Shown piece after piece: positions 52,388 through 60,684 of a stretch of 64,000 nt of DNA. Below the pieces are notes generated by a model. The model was given only the letters and a program-made list of their open reading frames with translations, did not search any database and was not told where the DNA came from. Both the position numbers and the translations under genes were made by a program. The stretch covers positions 285,444 through 349,443 of the forward strand of contig CAWADT010000013.1 in assembly GCA_963780865.1 (NCBI GenBank), written 5' to 3'. The stretch is from FEN-1073 sp963780865 (GTDB lineage: Bacteria > Chloroflexota > Anaerolineae > Anaerolineales > RBG-16-64-43). Each line of letters starts with the position of its first letter. Positions within the stretch are counted from its first letter, which is position 1.

Positions 52388-54085
52388 CTAACCCTTCTCG
52401 TCCTGGATCGGGCGGCGGATCATGGCGTGCAGATCCGCCCCGGGCGGCACCATCGGATAGACCGCCTCCTCCTGCTCCACGTGGAAATCGAGGAGCACCG
52501 GTCCGCGGGTGGAGCGGGCAAACTCGACGGCCGAATGGATTTCGCCGGATTCCATCACTCGCCGCGACGGGATTCCGTGCGCTTCGGCAATCTTGCAGAA
52601 GTCGGGATTTTTCAATTGCACGGCCGAGTAGCGTTTTTCGAAAAAGAATTCTTGCCACTGGCGCACCATACCCAGGAAGTGGTTGTTCATGATCGCCACT
52701 TTGATCTCAATGTTCTCCTGGGCGGCGGTGGAAAGCTCCGCCTGAGTCATTTGAAAGCCGCCGTCGCCGACGATTGCCCACACCTCGCGGTTGGGCTGGG
52801 CAAACTTCGCCCCGATCGCGGCGGGCAATCCAAAGCCCATGCTCCCGGCGCCGCCGGAGGTGATGAAGGAGTACGGTTTTTCCGGCGGGTAATACTGGGC
52901 GGTCCACATCTGGTGCTGACCGACGTCGGTGACGATAAGCGCTTCGCCTTTGGTGACCTTCCAGATGTCGTTGATGATCTGGGGAACGTGCAGCTTCCCG
53001 TTGGTTGGCTGGACGAGGATATCCCGCTGATGGCTTTCCTGCTTCCATTCCGTGATCTGCTTGAGCCAATCGTCGTGTTTGGCGTTGGGCAGCCGGGAAT
53101 CCAAATCCTTCAGGACGGTCTTGATGTCTCCCAGCAGCGCAACGTCGGCGCGGACAATCTTATTGATTTCGGTCGGGTCGATCTCGACGTGGATCTTGCG
53201 CGCGTTGGGCGCGTAATTCTTCAGATTGCCGGTCACCCGGTCGTCAAAGCGCATCCCCAGGGCGATGATCAGATCGGATTCCTGGATCGCGAGATTGCAG
53301 TAGGCTTCGCCGTGCATCCCCATCATCCCCAGCGAGAGCGGATGCGCGGAGGGCAGCGCGCCCATACCCAGGAGCGTCATCGCCACCGGAATATGGGTTC
53401 GCTCGACGAGCTTGCGGACTTCCTCCACCGCGCCGGAAACCTGCACCCCGTGGCCGGCGAAGAGCACCGGGCGCCTGGCGGTGCGGATGAGCTCAGCCGC
53501 CAGCTCCAGCCGCTCAGCGGGCGCATGCACCGGTGGATGATATCCAAACAGGTTGATTTCCTTCGGTTCCAGGCGGCTGGTCTTGGCCACTTGGGCGTCC
53601 TTGCAGAAATCGATCAGCACGGGCCCGGGCCGGCCGGTGCGGGCGATGTAGAACGCCTCGTGCACGGCGTCGGCCACCTGGTCGGGCGAGGTGATCAGAA
53701 AGTTGTGCTTGGTGATCGGCAGGCTGATGCCGGTCATGTCCACTTCCTGAAACGCGTCCGACCCCAGCAGATTGCTCGGCACCTGTCCGGTGATGAACAC
53801 CACCGGCGAGGAATCCATGTAAGCCACGTGAATGCCGGTCACCAGGTTGGTCGCCCCCGGCCCGGAGGTGGCGACGGCCACGCCCACTTTGCCGGACGCG
53901 CGCGCATATCCGTCGGCCATCATCGCGGCGCCTTCCTCGTGCCGCACCAGGACGAAATGCAATTGCGGGTAGTTGAGCATGGCGTCGAACGCGGGGATGA
54001 TCTGGCCGCCGGGCAGGCCGAACATCACATCCACTCCTTCCCGGATTACAGATTCCCACAGAACTTCTGCACCTGTCTTTTCCAT
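52388..54085 (-). CDS. ilvB: Acetolactate synthase catalytic subunit
   Basis: About 565 residues, a thiamine diphosphate enzyme joining two pyruvates, or pyruvate and 2-oxobutyrate. It has GLPGGQIIPAFDAM, the catalytic Glu in VRHEEGAAMMADGYARASG, SGPGATNLVTG, and the FAD-region ITGQVPSNLLGSDAFQE. The ThDP-Mg motif is GDGGFQMT followed by NNHFLGMVRQW. AAGGAG precedes ATG 54085. It is paired with ilvN. Confidence 0.96.
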   Translation of the reverse strand: MEKTGAEVLWESVIREGVDVMFGLPGGQIIPAFDAMLNYPQLHFVLVRHEEGAAMMADGYARASGKVGVAVATSGPGATNLVTGIHVAYMDSSPVVFITGQVPSNLLGSDAFQEVDMTGISLPITKHNFLITSPDQVADAVHEAFYIARTGRPGPVLIDFCKDAQVAKTSRLEPKEINLFGYHPPVHAPAERLELAAELIRTARRPVLFAGHGVQVSGAVEEVRKLVERTHIPVAMTLLGMGALPSAHPLSLGMMGMHGEAYCNLAIQESDLIIALGMRFDDRVTGNLKNYAPNARKIHVEIDPTEINKIVRADVALLGDIKTVLKDLDSRLPNAKHDDWLKQITEWKQESHQRDILVQPTNGKLHVPQIINDIWKVTKGEALIVTDVGQHQMWTAQYYPPEKPYSFITSGGAGSMGFGLPAAIGAKFAQPNREVWAIVGDGGFQMTQAELSTAAQENIEIKVAIMNNHFLGMVRQWQEFFFEKRYSAVQLKNPDFCKIAEAHGIPSRRVMESGEIHSAVEFARSTRGPVLLDFHVEQEEAVYPMVPPGADLHAMIRRPIQDEKG

Positions 54086-54114
54086 CACTCTTTTCTCCTT
54101 ACCCCCCGCCTTCC

Positions 54115-54161
54115 CCTCCCCCATTTGCTCCGCAAATGGGGGGAGGCAGGGAGGGGGGTTA
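54115..54161. repeat. Intergenic palindrome, copy B (ilvD-ilvB gap)
   Basis: CCTCCCCCATTTGC (54115-54128) pairs with GCAAATGGGGGGAGG (54132-54146, one extra G), followed by a G-rich tract up to the ilvD stop codon. It is the sister copy of 50552-50596. Confidence 0.75.
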
Positions 54162-55828
54162 ATCTTGCAGCACTGCCCCCGTGCTGGCGCTGGTGACAAA
54201 CCGCGTATAGCGCCGCAGCCAGGGGCTGTCGGTTCGGGGCTGGAACGGCGGCAGCGCCGCGATCCGGGATCGAATCTCGCGCTCGTCCAGACGGACATTC
54301 AGCGTGCGCTGGTCCAAATCGATGTCGATGATGTCTCCCTGGGCCAGGGCGGCGATCGGCCCGCCGCCCGCCGCTTCCGGCGAAACATGCCCGATGCACG
54401 CGCCGCGCGTTCCTCCGGAGAACCGCCCGTCGGTGACCACCGCCACACTGTCGCCCAACCCCATCCCCATCAGGGCCGAGGTCGGCGAAAGCATCTCCTG
54501 CATCCCCGGGCCGCCGCGCGGCCCCTCATATCGGATGACAACCACCTCTCCGGTTTAACCTCCCCGGCAAGAATGCCGGATAACGCCTCCTCCTGGCCGC
54601 CGTATACGTGAGCCGGCCCGCTATGCTTGTGCAGGCCTTCCGGAATACCGGCCATTTTGATCACGGCCCCGTCCGGCGCGAGGTTCCCGAACAGCACTGC
54701 AAGTCCCCCCGTTTGCGAATGCGGATTTTCCACCGACCGAATCACCTCGTGGTTCCTAGCGACTATTCCTTTGATGTTTTCCCGCAGCGTCCGGCCGCTT
54801 ACCGTCGGCCGATCCAAATGCAGCGGGGCGGACTCTTTGCGCGCCACCTCGTTCAGGAGGGCCGGAACGCCGCCGGCGCGGTGCAAATCCTCGACGTGCC
54901 ACGGCCCGAAGGGGCTTATTTTCACGAGATGGGGAATCGAATCGGAAAGTTGGTTTATCCGGCTGAGCGGATAATTCAACCCGGCTTCATGGCAGAACGC
55001 CAGCGTATGCAGCACGGTGTTGGTGCTGCCGCCCATCGCCATGTCCAGCGCGAAGGCGTCGTCGACCGCGTCCATCGTCACGAGATCGCGCGGGAGAATA
55101 TTATGCTTCACCAGTTTTAGGATCAGCGCACCGGCCTTGTCGGCCAGGGCGTTGCGCTGCGCGGATTTGGCCAGCGCGGTTCCATTAAACGGCAGCGCCA
55201 GGCCGAGCGCTTCCAGCAGGCAGTTCATCGAATTGGCGGTGAAGAGCCCGGCGCAGGACCCGCATGAGGGGCAGGCGTACCGTTCCAGCACGCCGAGTTG
55301 CTTCTGGCTGATCTTGCCGGCCTTGAAGGCGCCGACCCCTTCGAACACCGAAATTAAATCAACGGGTTTCCCGTCGGGCGTTTTCCCCGCGCGCATCGGC
55401 CCGCCGGAAACGAAAATCGCCGGGACGTTCAAGCGCAGCGCGGCCATCACCATCCCCGGTACGATTTTGTCGCAGTTGGGGATGCAGACCATGCCGTCGA
55501 AGGCGTGGGCCATCATCATCGTTTCGACGCTGTCGGCGATCAGTTCGCGCGAAGGCAGGCTGTATTTCATCCCGGCGTGGCCCATGGCAATCCCGTCGTC
55601 CACGGCGATGGTGTCGAACTCGAAGGGTACGCCGCCCGCTGCGCGGATGGCTTGCTTCACCCGCTTGGCGAATCCCTGCAGGTGGACGTGCCCGGCGACG
55701 ATATCGGTGTAGGAATTCGCCACTGCGATGAAGGGCTTGCCGAAATCCTCCTCGGCTACTCCCATCGCCCGCAACAGCGCACGATGCGGCGCATGCTCGT
55801 ATCCCTTTTTGATCAGATCCGAACGCAT
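54159..55828 (-). CDS. ilvD: Dihydroxy-acid dehydratase, frameshifted near the C-terminus
   Basis: About 556 residues once repaired, an Fe-S dehydratase making the 2-oxo acids of valine and isoleucine. The N-terminal part has FIAVANSYTDIVAGHVHL, PNCDKIVPGMVMAA (cluster Cys), ACPSCGSCAGLFTANSMNCL and GGSTNTVLH. At about 54553 the frame breaks in AGEVKPE; the expected VVVIRYEGPRGGPGMQEML continues one base over, through TDGRFSGGTRG to the stop at 54159. One missing G explains it. ATG 55828 follows AAGGAG. It is the first enzyme gene after the attenuator. Confidence 0.93.
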
Positions 55829-55854
55829 CGAAATCTCCTTCCTCCGGAGCGGAT

Positions 55855-55888
55855 AAAGAAAAGGGCCGCCTTGCCGGGCAGCCCTTTT
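55855..55888 (-). terminator. Attenuator terminator upstream of ilvD
   Basis: On the minus strand AAAAGGGCTGCC (55888-55877) pairs with GGCGGCCCTTTT (55870-55859), one G-U pair, 6-nt loop, then TTTTCTTT. It lies 26 nt before the ilvD ATG. Its 5' arm is complementary over 9 nt to the leader ORF at 55938-55946, giving a mutually exclusive antiterminator. Confidence 0.88.
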
Positions 55889-55926
55889 TTCGCTTTCTGT
55901 TCGGTTGTACTTTCCACTCAATCCGC

Positions 55927-56022
55927 TTACTTTTCGGGGGCTGCCCACACGCGTTTATGGCTCTCGCCAAGAACGAGGACCACAATAGCGATTTCGACAG
56001 CCAGCAGAATGAAATACATCAT
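55927..56022 (-). CDS. ilvL: Leader peptide of the ilv-leu operon (attenuation)
   Basis: A 31-codon ORF from ATG 56022 (AAGGA 5 nt upstream) to TAA 55927-55929. It opens MMYFILLAVEIAIVVLVLG and has 3 Ile, 4 Leu and 5 Val, 12 of 31 residues, with 11 of them between residues 5 and 18. The last codons (Trp-Ala-Ala-Pro) contain GGGCAGCCC, the exact complement of the 5' arm of the following terminator. Known ilv leaders work this way: a ribosome stalled at Ile, Leu or Val codons leaves this segment free to form the antiterminator. A small hydrophobic membrane peptide is the alternative reading, but position and complementarity favour attenuation. Confidence 0.85.
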   Translation of the reverse strand: MMYFILLAVEIAIVVLVLGESHKRVWAAPEK

Positions 56023-56131
56023 CAATTCCTTTTCAATCTATTTTCCAATTCTAATTCATCTCATTTCCTTTGTCTATAAGCATAATTCATAATAATTGCC
56101 CACTTTCATTGTACAATATGCACTATTGGCC

Positions 56132-56160
56132 TTGAAAATACCAAAATAATGGGATATTAT
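56132..56160 (+). promoter_or_regulatory. Promoter of the PucR-type regulator
   Basis: TTGAAA (56132-56137), a 17-nt spacer and TATTAT (56155-56160). The ATG at 56171 is only 10 nt past the -10, so the mRNA would have almost no leader. The region 56023-56131 also must hold the divergent ilv promoter; TTGTAC and TATTAT (16-nt spacer, minus strand) around 56089-56115 is one weak candidate. Confidence 0.6.
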
Positions 56161-56170
56161 TTATCCAATT

Positions 56171-57781
56171 ATGACCACTGAACCAACAATCTCATCCACG
56201 TTGACGCTAGAGAATGTTCTTTCCATTCTGGCCGCCGACAGCTTCCGCTGGATATCCGGAAAGGATATCGCCGCGACAATTCCCATCCGTTGGATTACCT
56301 GCCAGGCGTCCGATGCCGAGCCGGGGGATTTATTGGTGGTGCGGTTGGATAAAGAAGATCATTCGGGTTTAGGGGCGTTATTGGAATGCCCGGCCTCCGC
56401 GATTGCGGTAATCGGGGATGCGGGGATCGACCAAGCTCGGGGTTCGGGCAAACCGTTAATTCAATTTTCCGATCTTTCAACGTTCCTTCCCGCCAACCGG
56501 ATGGGAGCCCGGGCGGTTCAGGAGTTTCTGCTGCGGGCGTTGATCTCCCAAAAATCGATTGTTCTCGAACGCGGGGTACAAATCCAAACCCGGCTGACTC
56601 AAATCGCCGCGCACGGCGAAGGGCTGACCGGGCTGGTGGCGGCGATGCGCGAGATGACGCAGCGCGGGATCCTGGTCCAGGATAAACGCCTGCTGCCCAT
56701 CGCCTCCAGCCCGAGCGTTGCGTTGCGGTCCGTCTGGGAGGACCTGCTCGAACAATTGGAAGAATTTTCAACGCTGCCTGAAGCGCTCCGCGACCGGCGC
56801 CAGGCGGGCGAATTTCCCGCGCTGGCGGTCGAAGTTCTTCCCGGCGGATTGGAACGGATGGTTGTGCCGATCGTCGTCGATGATATGGCGCGCGGGTACC
56901 TTTCCGCGATCGGCATGGCGGGCGAGCTCGATCCGACCGACCGGCTAGTGATCGAACAGGGCGCGCTGGTGTGCGCGGTGGAGATGGCGCGCGCGAAAGC
57001 CGTGCGCGAGACCGAGAAACGCCTCCACGGTGATTTGCTCTCGGCGCTTCTTCATCAAACCCTGTCCGCGCGCGACGCGCGCCTATGGGCTCAGAACATG
57101 GGGCTCGATCTTGGGCAACAGCACACCGCCCTGCGGCTGGCATGGGAACCCCCCGCCCCCTCCTTGCGCAGACTGGAAACCCTGGTCAACGGAGAACTCT
57201 CGCGATCGGGCTTGCACGCCATCGTTTCTTCCGTCAGCGCCGAGGTGATTTGCATCTGCCAAAGCCCGCGGGAAGCCGGACGGCCGGCCGCCGCCATCGA
57301 GCTTGCTCAAGCGGTGGTCGATCTGGCGGGCAGGGAATTTCCCGGTTCCATCGTCCGCTGCGGGATCGGCACTCCGGCCGGCGATCTCGCCGACTGGCAG
57401 CTTTCCTTCCGCCAGGCCGGACAAGCGCTCGATATGGCGCGCCGTCTGGGCGAACGGAAACCGCTGTATTACATGGAACTCTCCGTGTATCGGCTTCTGC
57501 TGCAATTGGAAGATCATCCCGACCTTAAGGCATTCCGGCAAGAGATGCTTGGTTCGATTCTTGCCCACGAAAACGCCGATGAATTCCTAGAAACGCTTCA
57601 CGAATATTTTGCTCATAATGGGAATCTTTCGCAGACGGCCGAGGCTCTGTTCATCCATCGGAACACGTTGACCTATCGCCTCGAGCGAATCGCGTCGATC
57701 TCCCGGCTGGATTTGGACAATCCGGACACGAGGCTCGCGGTTCAGCTGGCGTTGCGAATTCATCGGATGTTGGCAGCATAA
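56171..57781 (+). CDS. PucR-family transcriptional regulator
   Basis: A 536-residue protein. The N-terminal PucR domain (about 10-125) is followed by a GAF-like middle region (about 140-290, with VVPIVVDDMARGYLSAIG), a GGDEF-like/CdaR domain (about 300-430) and the C-terminal helix-turn-helix (HTH_30): HEYFAHNGNLSQTAEALFIH and RNTLTYRLERI. PucR proteins often sense metabolites and activate neighbouring genes. It is divergent from the ilv-leu operon and shares its upstream region, so control of that operon is plausible but not shown. Confidence 0.88.
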   Translation: MTTEPTISSTLTLENVLSILAADSFRWISGKDIAATIPIRWITCQASDAEPGDLLVVRLDKEDHSGLGALLECPASAIAVIGDAGIDQARGSGKPLIQFSDLSTFLPANRMGARAVQEFLLRALISQKSIVLERGVQIQTRLTQIAAHGEGLTGLVAAMREMTQRGILVQDKRLLPIASSPSVALRSVWEDLLEQLEEFSTLPEALRDRRQAGEFPALAVEVLPGGLERMVVPIVVDDMARGYLSAIGMAGELDPTDRLVIEQGALVCAVEMARAKAVRETEKRLHGDLLSALLHQTLSARDARLWAQNMGLDLGQQHTALRLAWEPPAPSLRRLETLVNGELSRSGLHAIVSSVSAEVICICQSPREAGRPAAAIELAQAVVDLAGREFPGSIVRCGIGTPAGDLADWQLSFRQAGQALDMARRLGERKPLYYMELSVYRLLLQLEDHPDLKAFRQEMLGSILAHENADEFLETLHEYFAHNGNLSQTAEALFIHRNTLTYRLERIASISRLDLDNPDTRLAVQLALRIHRMLAA

Positions 57782-58189
57782 AAAAAATAAGTTGCCGGAT
57801 TTTCCCGCCATCGATAATCCTTTGAGGATCATTTCTATGTGCCCGTAACTTCTTCATTTAAATAGGTTGCTCAATTCCATCGACAAAGAACGGCAATATT
57901 TCAAAAATTCTTGTTTTAGGGATTAATCTAAATTATTTTAGAAAAAATTTTGGAGAAAAATAAATGTAAAATCTACAAAAAACGGCATAATTACACTTAT
58001 TATTTTGAACATATTGTGTCTATGCGCAATCATATCAAAAAGGGTCTACAAAAGGAAAAAATGTCATTCTTCCCAAATCCTTCGCGCACGATAAAATGAT
58101 GATGTTCACAGCCATTGCCATTGACAGGAAATTAGTGTGACTTGCACCAAGATCGAACGCGTGGGAAGCCTGGCGTTCCCGGAGGTCCA
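57782..58189. other. AT-rich intergenic region, no gene supported
   Basis: About 400 nt, very AT-rich in the middle (57890-58100) with several A and T runs. No ORF, tRNA or strong hairpin was recognised. GGAGG at 58181-58185 belongs to the next gene. Confidence 0.5.
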
Positions 58190-59078
58190 ATGCAAATCCG
58201 CACCGTTCAATCCCGGAAGGACCTAGCTGAATTCATTGAACTGCCCTATCGGTTTTACCGGCAGGATAAGAATTGGATTCCCCCGCTGCGCAGCGATCAA
58301 TGGAATCAGGTTGACCCGCAACGCAATCCTATGCTGAACCATTGCGAGTACATATTATTTCTCCTTCAGGACGGTTCGCAGACCATCGGGAAAATCTCCG
58401 TATTCATTGATCGGCTCGCCCTCGATTGGTGGAAGGAACCGGTCGGTTTGTTCGGTTCGTACGAATGCATCGCAGACAAAGCCGCGTCGCGTCTTTTGCT
58501 GGGCGCCGCCCAGGAATGGCTCGCCGCCCGAAAAATGAAGGCGATGCGCGGTCCCTGGTCCTTCGCGTCGCAGGAATGGGGGTTGGTGCTGGAAGGTTTC
58601 TCCCCTCCTCCGGTGATCATGGCTCCGTATAATCCCCCTTTCTATAACGATCAATTGACCGATTTTGGATTGAGCAAGGTAAAGGATCTTCTGGTGTATT
58701 ACGTGGATAGCTCGGAAGGGTACAGCATTCCGGAGCGTTATCTCCGGCTTACGGACCGCGTCCAAGCGCGGTACAAGGTGACGGTAAGATCGATGAACAT
58801 GAAAAATCTGGACCAGGAAGTGGCCACCTTCGTCCGGCTGGCAAATCAATCCATTGCGGACAATTGGGGGTTCTATCCGGTGACCGAAGCCGAAGGGAAA
58901 GCCCTGGCCCGGGACATGAAACAAATCGTGAACCCCAAGCTGCTGCTGTTCGCGGAAGACGCGCGCGGCGAAGCGATCGGGTTCGCGATGGCGCTGCCCG
59001 ACATCAACCTGCTGCTCAAGCGATTGGACGGACGGTTGTTCCCGCTGGGCTGGATCAAACTGCTGTTCGGTCTTAGAA
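58190..59078 (+). CDS. GNAT-like acetyltransferase, truncated at a probable assembly junction
   Basis: About 296 residues of an acyl-CoA N-acyltransferase-fold protein of the roughly 380-residue type: LPYRFYRQDKNWIPPLRSD near the start, RGPWSFASQEWGLVLEGF, APYNPPFYNDQLTDFGL and then AIGFAMALPDINLLLKRLDG. After LGWIKLLFGLR (about 59,076) the sequence becomes unrelated (Cys/Trp/Arg-rich) because the bases belong to miaB in another frame. The last quarter of the acetyltransferase domain is missing. ATG 58190 has GGAGG upstream. Confidence 0.8.
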
Positions 59079-59391
59079 GCACGCACAGGCATCGCAGCTG
59101 CCCGACATGGTGCCCGTGGACGTCGCGCGGGGACGGCTCGCCGTGCTGCAGGCACTGCAAAAAGGGATCACCCGCGAGAAATTCAGAAGGCTGGAAGGAA
59201 TGACGGTTGAGGTGTTGATAGAGGGGTTAAGCAAAAATTCACGGGAAGAGCTTGCGGGAAGGACGAGGACGAACCGGATCGTGAATTTCCGAGGTCCTGC
59301 GCACATGGTAGGGAAGCTGGTGGAGCTGGAGATCGTAAAGGGGTACGCCAACTCCCTTCGTGGTGCAGAGCCGAGACTGAAGGAGGCATAA
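59077..59391 (+). CDS. miaB: MiaB C-terminal part, 5' end cut at the junction
   Basis: About 104 residues of the tRNA A37 methylthiotransferase MiaB. KHAQASQLPDMVPVDVARGR is the end of the radical-SAM part. The TRAM domain follows: GMTVEVLIEGLSK, GRTRTNRIVNF and VELEIVKGYANSLRG. An in-frame TAG at 59074-59076 and loss of family similarity upstream show the gene starts abruptly at about 59,077. It ends 1 nt before the bfn ATG, so the two form an operon. Confidence 0.87.
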   Translation, partial: KHAQASQLPDMVPVDVARGRLAVLQALQKGITREKFRRLEGMTVEVLIEGLSKNSREELAGRTRTNRIVNFRGPAHMVGKLVELEIVKGYANSLRGAEPRLKEA

Positions 59392-59392
59392 C

Positions 59393-59890
59393 ATGTTAAA
59401 GGAAATGAAAGTCGCAGGCATCACCGTCGACCCGTTCACGAACACACCGATCGTGATCCTGAAAGACCTGGAAGAGCAGGAGGTTCTCCCCATCTGGATC
59501 GGTCTGCTGGAGGCGTCGAGCATCGCGACCGCCCTCGAGAACGTGCAGACGCCGAGGCCCATGACCCACGACCTCCTGAAGAACGTTCTGGACAACCTGG
59601 GCGTCAAGGTCGTCAAGATAGAGGTCAACGACTTGAAGGACAATACGTATTTCGCGATGATACATCTGGAGATCGAGAGCAAGAGGCTCGTCATCGATGC
59701 GCGCCCCTCGGACGCCATAGCCCTGGCGCTGCGGGTCGGCGCGTCCATATTCGTCGACGAGAACGTGATCAAGAAATCAGCCAAGGTGGAGCTTTCGAAG
59801 AAAGAGGACAAGGTGGTCGTGGACACGAGCGAATGGGAGGAGATACTGGAAAACCTGTCGCCCGACGATTTCGGCAAATACAAGATGTGA
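59393..59890 (+). CDS. Bifunctional nuclease (BFN/DUF151) family protein
   Basis: A 165-residue protein covering a complete BFN domain: VAGITVDPFTNTPIVILKD, LPIWIGLLEASSIATALE, RPMTHDLLKNVLDNLG and the hallmark RPSDAIALALRVGASIFV. The plant relative has RNase and DNase activity; in bacteria the role is unclear. It has uninterrupted reading, unlike its downstream neighbours. Use of ATA and AGG codons differs from genes left of 59,077. Confidence 0.92.
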   Translation: MLKEMKVAGITVDPFTNTPIVILKDLEEQEVLPIWIGLLEASSIATALENVQTPRPMTHDLLKNVLDNLGVKVVKIEVNDLKDNTYFAMIHLEIESKRLVIDARPSDAIALALRVGASIFVDENVIKKSAKVELSKKEDKVVVDTSEWEEILENLSPDDFGKYKM

Positions 59891-60030
59891 CGGAGGACAG
59901 ATGACACCAACAGCAACAAAATGCCCTTTCCTTTTTATGAGGGGAGGCTCCACAAGCTTTGCTTGTGGAGGGGGCGACGCCAGCCCCGCTATTGCTTTGG
60001 CAAGTACAAGATGTAACGGATGTACGATGA
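59870..60030. repeat. Imperfect direct repeat around a small palindrome
   Basis: The 34 nt covering the bfn stop codon (59870-59903) recur with a few changes at 59997-60030, just before the PHP gene. The interval holds a 10-bp perfect hairpin, CTCCACAAGC (59948-59957) with GCTTGTGGAG (59961-59970). This looks like a small palindromic insert flanked by a duplicated gene end. Confidence 0.65.
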
Positions 60031-60684
60031 TAGACCTCCATACCCATTCGATACTGAGCGACGGCGAGCTCGTCCCTTCGGAGCTGGCCAGAAGGGCGCA
60101 GGTCAAGGGCTACAGGATGATCGGCATCTGCGACCACGCCGACTCCTCCAACCTGGCGACGATCATCGCGTCGCTCCTCAGGATACGGGACAAGATGGAG
60201 TATTACAGGAACATCACGATCGTGCCGGGCATCGAGATCACCCACGCGCCGAAGAACCTCATAGGCGATCTGGTCGCGGAGGCCAGGAGGCTGGGCGCCA
60301 TGTACGTCGTGGTCCACGGCGAAACGCTCGCGGAACCCGTGGAAGAGGGCACGAACCGTGAGGCGATCCTCGCGGCGCCGACATCCTCGCCCATCCGGGC
60401 CTCATTACGGAGGACGACGCAAGGCTCGCGGCGAGAGGGCGTCCTCCTCGAGATCAGCGCCCGGAAGGGCCACTGCCTCGCGAACGGCCACGTCGCGAAG
60501 ATGGCCCTCAAGGTAGGGGCCGCCGCTCATCTACAACACCGATTCCCACGGCCCGTCCGACCTGACGTCCGAAGAGGAGGCGAGAAGGATCGTAGCGGGC
60601 GCCGGGCTCTCGGCGGACGATTTTGCCCTCATGCAGCAGCGCGCGCTGGAACTCGTAAAGAGGGCCGTGGAGGCGCAGGGATGA
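60027..60684 (+). CDS. PHP-domain phosphoesterase-like protein, frameshifted
   Basis: About 218 residues when repaired. It starts MIDLHTHSILSDGELVPSEL (PHP metal motif HxH) with ICDHAD, PGIEITHA and VVVHGETLAEPV in the first frame. It then continues as ILAHPGLITEDDARLA, VLLEISARKGHC and YNTDSHGPSDL in shifted frames. At least three single-base errors (about 60,375, 60,435 and 60,525) are needed. It resembles histidinol-phosphatase-type PHP proteins without a proven substrate. The end overlaps hisC (ATGA). Confidence 0.82.
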
